Source: Oopsacas minuta
Taxonomy: Eukaryota > Porifera > Hexactinellida > Lyssacinosida > Leucopsacidae
Direction: 5' to 3'
Assembly (NCBI GenBank): GCA_024704765.1
Contig: JAKMXF010000122.1
Location: 62,001-126,000 of the forward strand
DNA: 64,000 nucleotides
Shown here: positions 10,624 to 20,658 of the stretch, piece by piece
How positions within the stretch are numbered: the stretch's first letter is position 1
How the letters are laid out: every line of letters starts with the position of its first letter
The notes under the pieces: generated by a model
Databases searched by the model: none
The model's input: only the letters and a program-made list of their open reading frames with translations
What the model was told of the DNA's origin: nothing
Made by a program: the position numbers and the translations under genes

Positions 10624-11006
10624 CATACTTGGTGAGACGCAAAAGTAGTGAGATTAGGTGTGTAACTTGAGCATAATCACAAATTTTATATGTTATCTCC
10701 ACATAACTGTTAATACTACATCATATATTGTACAAAATTCGGTTTATACACAATTCTTATCATTTCTTTTCTCGTAATTCACTATATTGTTAATAGAGAA
10801 TATACTCTTGCAGCGTTGATGAATTTAGACAAAGAACATTTCAGGGCTTACATATTTATCGAGTTTAGGAGGGGTAAAATCCCGTCAAAAATTCACGATC
10901 AACTTCTGGAAGCAAAACTCGACGAATCCCGTCAAGAGCGACTGTGTTTAGATGGTATCAAAGGTTTAATGAGGAGAGACTTTCGTTGAAGGACGATCCC
11001 AGGGTG

Positions 11007-11011
11007 GGCCG
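11007..11011 (+). repeat. Transib target-site duplication, left copy
   Basis: GGCCG immediately before the element; an identical GGCCG follows it at 14124-14128. A 5-bp GC-rich duplication is the Transib hallmark. Confidence 0.93.
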
Positions 11012-11038
11012 CGCAGTGTGGCAATATGGGGAAATAGG
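11012..11038 (+). repeat. Transib left terminal inverted repeat
   Basis: The heptamer position reads CGCAGTG, followed by TGGCAATAT and GGGGAAATAGG. The A-to-G change hits the CAC step at which RAG and Transib enzymes nick. Confidence 0.85.
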
Positions 11039-11684
11039 CATATTTTAAAAAACATATTTCAATGCATTTTTCGAATTCTCCATAGTTCAATTAGTACGAA
11101 AATATCATTGGCAGCATTAGAAGCAGTTAGGAATCCTAACTACGCACAACTTTGTTATGTGTTTCTAATAATAGAAATATATATTTTCAAACCTCAAATT
11201 CCTATGCCCTAATGTATGTAATCATATTTGATGTAAATACTAAATATAAGAGTGAAAAACATCTTCTGATAATAAATCTATATTGTAACAACAATTTAAT
11301 CATTGATAGGTTAGTCTAGATATTCATTTGTACTTTTTTCCGGGTGTCTAGTTTGGCCCTCCCAAAGTTATAATTTGGAATTTTTTCTCATTGATTGAAG
11401 TGTAGCATCTCTTGTTTGACAAAATTTGACAAAACGTTATTAATATATAAGTAATGTTACTATATTTAGTCAACTATTTAATCACTTTCCAGGCTTGCCA
11501 AAAGCTGCCCAAAAATTTATCACCTCATTCATTGTCCGGACCGGACAAAAATCCGAAAAATATATTTTTCATACGTTTTAAATTTTTTCAGTAAAATTCT
11601 ATATTTTGCTGGTTATTAGTTATTCCAATACTCTACAATCATATATCATAATGTTTCTATGTTAAAGTAGCCCTTTTGCGGATC

Positions 11685-13817
11685 ATGTCTGTACTAATCA
11701 CCAACAATGAGGCATATAGTTTGTATATTTCGAATGGAAGAAGTGTTACAGTCTCTGTTAGGAAACTTATTGAGAACAACCATTTATCCGAAGAAGAAAC
11801 TGCTACTCTTCATTTAAAATTTAAATCACTTCTAACATCCAGAGAGGCTTACCGCAGGAAGGATCTTGAAACATGGGATAATATGATTTTCCACTCTACT
11901 CATCTAACAATATCCAATCCAAGAAAGAGAATATCGCTTGATCCTGAATTTTCTTTAGTCACTGATTCTGAAAATCGAAACTTTTCAGAACAGATTGTAA
12001 CTGAATCCCGGAAGCATATTCTCGAATGTCACATGAAGACTTCCAGATCGAGACTTGGTGTTCTTTTAGAGCATGTGGACTTTTTAGCAGAGAGAGAAAA
12101 GATTGAGCCTAAACAACTACTCGCTCTAGCTTTAGAATTAGTCTCAAATAAATCCTATGACCGTGATACTTCAGACATGTGCAGAGAAATAATTGATAAG
12201 GGATCTTTTAGCGGTGTATTGAACAAAGTACAAATCTCTAAATGTGCTTATATATTGGACAGATTAGAAATTGGGGCGAGTAAATACACGAATCTGAAAA
12301 GAATTCTCAAAGGTGATGTTAAGCTTCCTTCCTATAAACTTGTCTCGCAATATCGTAGGGAAATAAGCCTAATAAATGAAATGGAAATAGTCAGAGACCC
12401 CGAAGCATTGTCAATTGGGACTTGCGTCTCTTATCATTCCATCCTTAGTCTGACCATTCAACGCTTGCTTTCAACATTAGACCCAGTTCCTGATTCACAC
12501 TACCCACTCAAAATTAAGATATCTGATGGATTGGATGGCTCCGGTTGTCATCAAACCTATAACCAACAAAGCAACAATTCTGCATTAAGCACAAAAACTT
12601 TCATTTTGTTCGGATTCAAAGTAATATCAATTACAGACACACTTGGAAATGACGTGTTCTATAACAGCTCACCCAACTCTCCGTTCTGCTTTAGGCCAGT
12701 AGCACTGATAGCTCTGAAAGAAGATTATTCTAGTGTAAAGCTTATCATGAATACAATAGTCAATCCTCAAACAGACCATATCATACAGGATGGGTTATCT
12801 CTTATTGGAGGCCATGCACAGGTCGAGATAGTCCGTTCCCTTTTTGATACCAAGATGGCAGGATTGCTGGATGGAGCTGGTGGGGCTTCTTGTCATCTGT
12901 GTACTGCAACGGATAGCCAAATTAAAAGTTTAGAATGGGCCCATTCTGGTTTCCCTATTAACAGACTAATTAGCGACGCTCGGCAACTTTTTGAAGAGGT
13001 TGATGAAGAAGATTACTTGAAACTCCCATCAAATCAACGTGTTGGTATTACGCATCAACCAACTTCTAACATCGATATTATAGCTGCATCTCCTTTGCAT
13101 GCTTACCTTTGTGTATTCAGGTGGTTCATGCTGTTGATATACCATCTTGATGCAGGACACAAGGTATGGGCGCCATCAAACTCGAAAGTAAATTTTTCCA
13201 TGAAACGGGTTCGAGCTATACTCCAGGAAAGATGTAATTTCAGTGTCGATATCCCTTCAAGCCAGGGCGGCACTTCAACCACTGGTAACATTGCGCGAGA
13301 CTGCTTTTTAAATAAGAGAGACTTTTTGACGTGGGCCACTTCTTCCATTAATCCTTCAGATAAAATATCATTAGAGAAGATCCAGACAAATCTATCTGTT
13401 TTGTTAAGACTCCTCAACAGTGGTGACTTGATTAACTGTGACAAAATGCAAGAATTGTGCAAAGAAACGTACGAATTTATTCTAATTGAGTACCCATGGG
13501 CAAGCATCACTCCATCTTTGCACAAGTTACTTGCCCATTCGTTTCAGTTAATAGGTGCTTATAATAATGGTAAGGGATTACAGAATCTCTCTGAGGAATG
13601 TTTAGAATCCTGCAATAAATTTGTAAGGCGGTATCGGGAGAATCTTGCAAGAAAAACTTCTTTCACTGATAATGTTAGAGATATTTTAGTCAGGTTGTTA
13701 TGTTGTAGTGACCCCATCTTAGTACAGAATCGTTTGATGCACGCAAAGAAGAAAAGAGACGTTGCAAATAGCCTCCAAGAGATATTATATAATAGTATAC
13801 TATCAGATGATTTATGA
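11685..13817 (+). CDS. Transib transposase, RAG1-core homologue, intact ORF
   Basis: A 710-residue DDE recombinase that should bind the element's ends, excise it by hairpinning and reinsert it with a 5-bp stagger, acting in the nucleus. By comparison with the RAG1 core: the first catalytic Asp lies in SDGLDGSG (D281; RAG1 D600 region CDGMGD). The second is in SLFDTK (D388; RAG1 D708). Zinc ligands CHLC (403-406) and HKLLAH (613-618) match RAG1 C727/C730 and H937/H942 in spacing. The Glu is in SEECLESCNK (E641), aligned to RAG1 E962, followed by the basic RRYRENLARK. Residues 200-280 may correspond to the DNA-binding/dimerisation regions. The C-terminus (ARKTSFTDN...CCSDP) is Transib-like. No RING or nonamer-binding domain is obvious. 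The ATG at 11685 is the first in frame. There is no stop or frameshift over 2.1 kb, unlike the host mariner, so insertion is recent. The other possibility is a RAG-like (RAGL) A protein, but no RAGL-B partner is present. Confidence 0.92.
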   Translation: MSVLITNNEAYSLYISNGRSVTVSVRKLIENNHLSEEETATLHLKFKSLLTSREAYRRKDLETWDNMIFHSTHLTISNPRKRISLDPEFSLVTDSENRNFSEQIVTESRKHILECHMKTSRSRLGVLLEHVDFLAEREKIEPKQLLALALELVSNKSYDRDTSDMCREIIDKGSFSGVLNKVQISKCAYILDRLEIGASKYTNLKRILKGDVKLPSYKLVSQYRREISLINEMEIVRDPEALSIGTCVSYHSILSLTIQRLLSTLDPVPDSHYPLKIKISDGLDGSGCHQTYNQQSNNSALSTKTFILFGFKVISITDTLGNDVFYNSSPNSPFCFRPVALIALKEDYSSVKLIMNTIVNPQTDHIIQDGLSLIGGHAQVEIVRSLFDTKMAGLLDGAGGASCHLCTATDSQIKSLEWAHSGFPINRLISDARQLFEEVDEEDYLKLPSNQRVGITHQPTSNIDIIAASPLHAYLCVFRWFMLLIYHLDAGHKVWAPSNSKVNFSMKRVRAILQERCNFSVDIPSSQGGTSTTGNIARDCFLNKRDFLTWATSSINPSDKISLEKIQTNLSVLLRLLNSGDLINCDKMQELCKETYEFILIEYPWASITPSLHKLLAHSFQLIGAYNNGKGLQNLSEECLESCNKFVRRYRENLARKTSFTDNVRDILVRLLCCSDPILVQNRLMHAKKKRDVANSLQEILYNSILSDDL

Positions 13818-14077
13818 TAATAAGTATACCCAATAGTCATACATAATTAAGGGTCTTTAAATTGTACGTTATCAAATAGCAGAATAGAGACCATGACATG
13901 CATGTATTATCAACTTTCATAATATCCTCACTAATGAACCACAAGTGTTAAAAATTAGAAAATGTCAGTAATTACGTCATAACTAGGTTTATAGTCGTGC
14001 TACTAAATAATCATTGGTATTTTTGAAATCTACAGTGTCGATTTAGTATATGTAAGTATAATTGTGGCGATAATACA

Positions 14078-14123
14078 GATTCATTTACCTATTTCCCCAT
14101 TATGGCCATTTTGCCACACTGTG
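14078..14123 (-). repeat. Transib right terminal inverted repeat
   Basis: Read inward on the minus strand: CACAGTG, an 18-bp spacer beginning TGGCAAAATGG, then GGGGAAATAGG. The heptamer is intact. Confidence 0.9.
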
Positions 14124-14128
14124 GGCCG
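14124..14128 (+). repeat. Transib target-site duplication, right copy
   Basis: GGCCG, identical to 11007-11011. Confidence 0.93.
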
Positions 14129-15387
14129 TCCTCCTTCCTCGACAGATGACGTCCATATTCATCAAATTCGTCAATTAATTGAAGCTGAAGCTAAACAGTC
14201 AGTTCGAATCCTAGCTGATGCAACTGAGATTAGTAGAGAATCGGTTAGATGCATCTTAGTTGAGGTACTGGGGTTGAGAAAGGTCTGCTCTGTCTGGGTC
14301 CCACACTTGCTTTCCAAGGCTAACATGGACTCTAGGGTGGTCTGTGCTCAAGAAATCGTCGAGAGATGATTGATAAATACTCAATGGCCGAACTTCTAAG
14401 GTGTTGGGCTACTGAGGACGAGAGTTTGGTGTTCTTTGATCCTCATCTAACAAAGGCAGAGAACAAAGCATGGCAGGCCCCTGATCAGAAGCGTCTTCGA
14501 GTTGTCCAACCTCAAATGACAAATCGTAAGGCATTAACCATTTTGGCATTTACTGGTGATAGTAAATTCAGCGTTGCTCTCCCACCCACCAAAGGGCCAA
14601 TAAATGCAGAGGTATATATTGACTTTATTCAATCCACAGGAGAACGATGGCGTAAACCTCACTTAAATACAACAAAAATTCTGATTTATGGTGGCAACAT
14701 GACAAAGTTAGACCCCATACTGCTAGAGCGACAATGGAATACCTTAAAAGGAGGGATATGATGTTAATTAAACAATCGCCATACAGCCCAGACTTGAATC
14801 AGTGCGATATGTGGGTTTCAAGGACCTTAAAAAGCATCTACGGCAAGATGAATATTCTAGTGCAGAAGAAATCCAAGAGAAAACGCTGCAATTCATGAGA
14901 CAGCTACCACCAGAACGTTTCCGACAGAAATTCAAAGATTTTATAGGCATTGTAAGTCTGTGATTGAATGTATGGGGATTACGTTTCATAAATCCAATAT
15001 GATAACTTATTAAACTCTCCTAAATAATCACGTAGAAATCGAGTCTCATTACTTTTGTGTCTCACCAAGTATATTCATATAGAAACAACTTGACTAGACT
15101 TGACAACTATGAAGTTGTGAGGATTGAAGTAATCATGTATTGCCCCTAACAATGTATTTTCATTTTGAGAGATTCGTTATGAGTGAATCCGAATTACTAC
15201 ACGACTTTAACCAATGGAATATCTGCCTACATTCATAATTTCAAGTATGTAGCTTTCGCCAGTTCGTCGATATGTAGCATCGTGAAATACGTAATATAAG
15301 GACTAGAAACTAAAATTAATTTCTTGACCAGGGAAGATAAGATGTGTATTGATTCGAACTGCAAATAACTCATGTTATTAACAAATA

Positions 15388-15572
15388 CAGTGGAGTCTCC
15401 CAAAACAGACATTCCTAGAAACGGATAACACGCTACAACGGACAAACCTCGTAGCACGGTTTGAATTTGCCAAGCATGTAATTACTACTAAAGCAGTCTC
15501 CGAGGAGCGCACATTTCTCTAAAACAACAGATACCATGTCCCCAACGTGTCCGTTATTCGGAGACTCCACTG
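15388..15572. mobile_element. Tc1/mariner-superfamily MITE, 185 bp
   Basis: The inverted ends CAGTGGAGTCTCCCAAAACA and CAGTGGAGTCTCCGAATAAC are flanked by TA. Inner blocks (GACA, ACGGA) are also inverted. Non-coding. Confidence 0.82.
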
Positions 15573-15754
15573 TATACTGAAGCATAGCCAACTTAAAATA
15601 TGGCCTAATTGTAAAGTACCAGAGATGCAGTTTTAACTAAAAGCATTAATACACATGGTTCCTAAAATACAGAAACTGCATTTTGCCTGAATAAATGCCG
15701 TCACTTGATGCGAGATACCATATCAAATGTATCACTAAGGTATGGGATGTCGGC

Positions 15755-17695
15755 ATATGTTCCGCGGCATGTTGTGATTTGCGGAAAGTGGGAATTCCTG
15801 CTTGGCGCAACCAAGTTGGGATATTTTGTATAGGTAGAAGCGATATTTCCCTCTGTTTAATGTTAGACATGCCTCTAGGGAGTCGGCTTCTCCCTCGTTC
15901 TTGGTGTGTGCATATGAAGCGATAGTGGCATGTGTAGAAGGATTTTTATCGACTAGTTAATTAAAATAGGTTTACTGTCGTATTGGTTGGTTATGTCCCT
16001 ATTTTGATTGCAGTGAAGAATTCCCTTGGAATAGTGCCAAATTTAACTCCCATTAGGGAGTAATTCGTTAATTATCATTGCCGAAATCTGTTATGAAATA
16101 TACGCATTAATATTTCACAATGCATTAACCCCTACTTTCCCCTGCGTTAAGTGTGAATATATCTCTATAGAACAGTGGCGGACACTTGACGAAATATTGG
16201 GGGGGGATTAGTTGGGACTCATCATACTTCCGGTTTTCTTAGCCAGTACCCTAAATAACTTCATATTCTCAGCGGTTGAATTGTGGTTTACATGTGTTTT
16301 TTGTATTGTATAATAGAAAGTGGTTATGAAAAGGTCGCGCAAAATTTTACCAATAACGTCATGCTTCGCTAAAGGGTGGAAATAGACGCCGAAAACGTTA
16401 CTTAGAATAGCTCTCTAACCAGTACAGAAACCCTAATCCTATCTACACCCGCGCATTCTGCGACAGTTACTTAATTGACTCCTACAATTTCAGTTGATCA
16501 AGACGTATCAGTGAGTGGCCTTGGAACTTTGATTGAAGGACCATCTCAGTCAAAATTACTGTCCTATCCGAGAGACCAGAAGATCATTCTTTTCCAGCAA
16601 TCTGGCATACTAGCTTCCCATGGCTTGAATACAGCATCTCAAAAGACAAGGAGTTTTTTTGCGTGTAGAAACTTTAGCCATGAACATCAAGAAAGCGATA
16701 CACCATTTACTAAAGTTGTTTCTACCTTGTCAAAGGCGATGGAAACCAATCGCGGTTTTAAGTCCCATGACGCAAGCTCTGATCACCTGCTTTCCATGAC
16801 TCTCTGGGAAAGTTACAACACTCAGATAAAGAATCCAGCAACCGGCATTTGAGATATGTTAGACCGTGAGAGGCCATCTATAGTGGAAAATAATCGAGAA
16901 TACATGTAAACACTGTTGGAGTATCATCGGTACTTGTATTCTGAGGAGATAGCATATAGAGGACACGATGAAACTGATAAATCTCTTAATGCGGGAAAGT
17001 GGAAAGAATTTTTCAAGGCTATATTATGCACTACCCAACAATTAAACAACTGCACGGGAAGATGATACAACAATATAAAGCCTATGATTACACGTCAAAG
17101 CATGCTCATTCGATTTGAAAAGCGTTAGTCCCTGAGGTTCGTCATCAAATTAAGAAACAATTAAAAGCGTAGGGAAGTATGAGGGTCATGAAGAGCTGTT
17201 CACCTGTTTTAGATCTGTAAAGGAAGGACAAATCGAGAGAGATTTTATGACCTCACAAGTCTAAAGGAAACTGATGCCTAGACATTGGTCGAAGGAGTTT
17301 TACCAACCACTGAAAAACTGCGTTCTTCCGCCACGCTATTGGCCCTTGGAGCAGACTGCGCATCTGTTATGTGCGGGTGTCACGAATGTGTAGCTGCTAA
17401 ACTAAACTTCCATTATGTTGCGCAGCGTTTGAATTTGATCGTACCTGCTTTTTATCGAACAGTTACTGAAGCAAATAATATAAACGTCTAGAAGTCCTTG
17501 CATGCATTTTCCACGTCGCCAGCCACAGGAAATATTTGAAGCTGTTTAAAAGGAGTGTCAACTTGTTCAAAGTTATCGCTCCAAATAGGAAATCCTACTT
17601 CGCGTTTCTCCAAGCAGGAATATAACTCAATAGAAAATTTATTTAAACTTGGTTGCGCCAAGTAGGAATTTTCTTGCGCATTGGCGCAGAACATA
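15755..17695 (+). mobile_element. hAT element of the DUF4371/ZMYM1-like group
   Basis: Inverted blocks near both ends share ATTCCTGCTTGGCGCAACC (left, about 15790) and ATTCCTACTTGGCGCAACC (right, near 17650, reverse-complemented), plus ATATGTTC(C/T)GCG further out. The ends and the target duplication could not be fixed. The body holds the broken transposase at 16475-17600. Confidence 0.65.
16475..17600 (+). pseudogene. hAT transposase remnant (DUF4371, ZMYM1-like)
   Basis: Fragments in shifting frames match the wording of this family. They run from FSHEHQESDTPFTKVVSTLSK (a TTF-type segment) through MLDRERPSIVENNREYM and IAYRGHDETDKSLNAGKWKE to EKLRSSATLLALGADCASVMCG (17310 on), then RLNLIV and KSLHAF. 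These fit the DUF4371 catalytic half of a hAT transposase. Stops and frameshifts occur at least near 16850, 16910, 17065 and 17490, and the C-terminal dimerisation domain is missing or unreadable. Family members domesticated in animals are called ZMYM1- or ZNF862-like; this copy is clearly dead. Confidence 0.75.
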
Positions 17696-17699
17696 TATA

Positions 17700-18459
17700 C
17701 ATACATTTATTGAGGGAAATTCACTGTAATATAGAAACCAAGTACAGAAATCTTTTTCAGCTAATACTGCATCCCTGGTACCAAATTTAGGAGTTACTGT
17801 TTTGCCTTATGTTTAGTAATCTAAGACTGAAGCTTTCATAAGTTTCACATTTATGATGTGATGAATCACACAATCCACATCTAGAAAATATTTTCAGGTC
17901 GAAAAGACGTCATGTGCATGTGCTTGCCTAATTTGCTGATATGTTCGAAAAACTACTCCAAATTTGAGAAACTATAGACGCAAAGTATTGATCTTTGATT
18001 TTAAAGTTCAATTATGAAATATTCGAAATAAATTTTATTAGATGCTAAGATCTCGTATTTAGTGCGGGAATTGGTTAAAACGAAGTGGTAAAATTGTACT
18101 GTTCTTTCATTACAAACTTAACACTTCGGTCGTAATTGGTTAAACCCATAATCCAAAGTAGTCCTCAATGTCGGCGGCCAAATTTGAATTTTTTCTTCTG
18201 TCTGTTGAGCGATTTATTTAAACGAATCGAAATAATTTTCCCATTCTAATAAATTTGATACTTATTGGTTGATGGTTCGTTAAATCAAGCTAAATCGTGT
18301 GGTTATCTTCGTGACTATAGATTCAATATTTTTTGAAATTGTTGTTATTATTTCAAGTAGAGGAAGGTGAATCGTACATGCAAATTTTTGATGGATATAT
18401 TTAGTCCAAAATTTATAACCTCCCTGAAGGTGAGCAACAACATCTACGGAATTGATCAC
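17700..18459. other. Intergenic, nothing recognised
   Basis: AT-rich sequence; no ORF with a motif. One block (18120-18140, GTAATTGGTTAAACCCATAA) resembles one near 47430. Confidence 0.4.
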
Positions 18460-18846
18460 AAGTAAAATGTTTTGTTTTTATGAATATATATTAAACAAAT
18501 AGTTGAATTCTCAAAATATAATCAGAGACTTGCTCTTAACAGCTATACTAGGGTAATAAAGTATGCTGAATGCGAATTTCGCATTCTCAAGTTTCTCATA
18601 TGTAATCTACCGTTGTTTTTTATTAATATAGACTGAACAAATTTTCCCAGTCTTAAAATATAGTTAAAGACTTGCACTTAGTTGCCACAATGGGAATGAA
18701 ATAATAAAGTACGTTGAATAAGAATTTCACACATTCAAATTAATCATGTGTAAATACAAGTTGTTCCTATGAAAATTCCGAGGCACGAAGTGGCGAGTTA
18801 CATGCGAAAATAGCGTTTGCAAGCCGCACAAGGCGAGTAAGCGAAA
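18460..18846 (+). repeat. Tandem units of about 140 bp with GC-rich tail, locus 1
   Basis: At least two degenerate units share AAAGTATGCTGAATGCGAAT, TTCTCATATGTAA and AGAGACTTGCTCT. They end in a GC-rich block with CAAGCCGCACAAGGCGAGTA. The same arrangement is seen at 22080-22651. Confidence 0.65.
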
Positions 18847-19477
18847 AGATTCTTATAGATGAAATTATTTTGAAATATTGCTTTGGTTACAAAGTTAGTT
18901 GTTTTATTTCAATTCATTAAAGCCATTCTATATATTATTGTTTCAAAGCTGTAAAGTACATTTGTACCGCTGAGTGTTCAAAGTCAATTAGGAAAAATTG
19001 GGTCAATCAAAATGATTGTGACTATACATTCTTTTCTCCCAAGATTCAAAATATTTGCAATTCTACTCACCCAGTAAATTTCAAAAGCATCTTTTCAGGT
19101 AAATTTAAATAATATAACATTCATTCACATTTTTTATTCCATTCCTTGGAATTTAGGATTTAAAAAATAATTGAGCATATAAAAGAAGCTCATTAGTACA
19201 ATCACGGTTAATACGAATAATTATTCACATAAAATCAGGTCTTACGATGGTTTTTAATTGACATTACTCCGGTTAAGAAATACACTTTTCGAAAGTACTC
19301 TCGTGTACTTATTAATACGGTTCTACTTTAATTATGCAGTTGAAAATCTAAAAATACTCTTACCCCTGGTCCAAAATACTGAAATGGCTTTTGTTTCAGT
19401 AAGCTATGAAATCCCTTTGTGTGAATATCGAGGTATTCATTCAATCCATGGTCCAATATTTTAATGACGACCATTGG

Positions 19478-20603
19478 CAGGGATTGATTACCTTAATCGT
19501 GATCCCGATTTCAATCCCGGATTAAGACATCAGTAATAAATTTTAATGGAACAGTTTTTCTCATTTACTAAGTATAAAGGTTAAATTACTGTATGTCTAA
19601 TTAGAAATATAGTTCACGTTATTGCCAAGTTGGATATAAGAAACTCCCGTTATAACAAAATGATCCTTTACTCCCTATAAGGTGAAATAATTGATTTACT
19701 CCGCTTACAACAAATACCGCTTATAAAGGTATGAAATCATGGTATAAACTCTTTGTTATGATGAGAGATTACTTAATATTCATGATATATATCATAACAT
19801 TGTTTCAGGTGATTGCTACGTGCAAAAGTATCTATATCTACAAGCAAGGTTTTAATCACTCGAATGGAATTAAGTAATCATAAACCCTAACCGATATTTT
19901 GATAATGTTTGGTTACCCAAACCTATGGTATTAGGCGATCCTCAATTAAAGGATCTAGATCCCGATCCTGTCTTAATTTATGGCCGACACTCTTAAATTC
20001 TAAAGCATTTTCGATCCGATCACGATCCAATTTATGATCGCCTTAGTGAAGACGGATTTTCGAAATACAGTTGAATACTCGAATACTATTGCTGGAAGTT
20101 TTGATTATATAATATGAGATGATATGATTATCTATATACTCCTGGACAGTGTTTTCTTAAGCATAATTAGTTGGTACAAATGCACATTTAATATGTAACG
20201 TGCTAAGTACCCATATCATCACATTTTGGGATGAGGGAACTCTAATTATTTGCAAGGCCCTCAACCAAATCGTAAAATAAACTAACAATGCCTACCTACT
20301 CTTCTCCATCAATTATTTTCATATTGGCACTAATTAGAAAGGAAAATTATCGGATAAGACGTACTTCGGTTAGTACTTACTAATTTTTGTTTCTCTAGGG
20401 AATACGTTTTTATCCAAGTTCTAATTGTTCATAAGTTTGGATTGTCGAGTTAGAAATAATCTGTGCACTTTAGTCGGTTTCAATTAAGAATATAGAACTA
20501 CGTACTTTAAAAAATTTGCAAAGGATGGGATCTTTTGAGAAAATTATCCAATCCCGATCACGATCCTACTTTATCCCTATTCCATCACGTGGCCACGTCC
20601 CTG
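19478..20603. mobile_element. Possible hAT-like element with GATCCCGATC-rich ends
   Basis: The left end is CAGGGATTGATTACCTTAAT with CGTGATCCCGAT nearby. The right end reads, reversed, CAGGGACGTGGCCACG with GATCGTGATCGGGAT nearby. Flanking 8-mers do not match, and the interior (1.1 kb) has no ORF. The right end lies only 56 bp before the carrier gene's ATG. Confidence 0.35.
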
Positions 20604-20658
20604 GATTCGCCGTCATCTAATTCCTGTTTATTGAAGTTTTATATTTTATCATAGCATC

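Larger units (their letters stand above)
11012..14123 (+). mobile_element. Transib element with RAG1-like transposase and CACAGTG termini
   Basis: The 3112-bp element has related termini: CGCAGTGTGGCAA...GGGGAAATAGG on the left and CACAGTGTGGCAAAATGG...GGGGAAATAGG on the right (reverse-complemented). It is flanked by perfect 5-bp duplications GGCCG and contains one long ORF. The first seven bases of the right end equal the V(D)J recombination signal heptamer CACAGTG; the left end differs at position 2. The shared GGGGAAATAGG block begins 9 bp after the left heptamer and 18 bp after the right one. About 670 bp precede the ORF and 300 bp follow it. No second gene (no RAG2-like kelch protein) is present. 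Confidence 0.93.
10818..14961 (+). pseudogene. Mariner transposase, decayed and split by the Transib insertion
   Basis: The left part (10818-11011) encodes MNLDKEHFRAYIF...SKIHDQL and, after a one-base shift, TVFRWYQRFNE...DDPRVGR. The reading resumes at 14124 with P.SSTDDVHIHQIRQLIE, the second HTH and a catalytic part from about 14366 (ATEDES...FFDPHLTK, SPYSPDLNQCDMW). Transib thus cut the gene inside the conserved GRP motif between the two DNA-binding helix-turn-helix units. Independent stops and frameshifts near 14385, 14755 and in the C-terminus show it was already dying or has decayed since. The second catalytic motif, normally HDNARPH, is not recognisable. Confidence 0.85.
10628..15069 (+). 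mobile_element. Mariner element interrupted by a Transib
   Basis: Inverted ends CTTGGTGAGACGCAAAAGTA (left) and CTTGGTGAGACACAAAAGTA (right, reverse-complemented) are flanked by TA at 10626-10627 and 15070-15071. Without the 3.1-kb insert and one copy of its 5-bp target duplication the element is about 1.3 kb, the normal mariner size. It lies in what should be the 3' UTR of the glutamine synthetase gene. Confidence 0.93.

Noticed and set aside
11676-11684. Upstream TTG start for the Transib transposase
   Set aside because: Animal initiation at TTG is not expected; the ATG three codons later is used. The same reasoning moved the starts of the NHL and synthetase genes.
13103-13840. Minus-strand ORFs of 140 and 93 codons opposite the Transib gene
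   Set aside because: Antisense shadows of the transposase reading frame; no motifs.
11012-14123. Possible RAG1-RAG2 (ProtoRAG/RAGL) element
   Set aside because: Only one ORF lies between the ends; no kelch-repeat or PHD-type partner is encoded, so a plain Transib is favoured.
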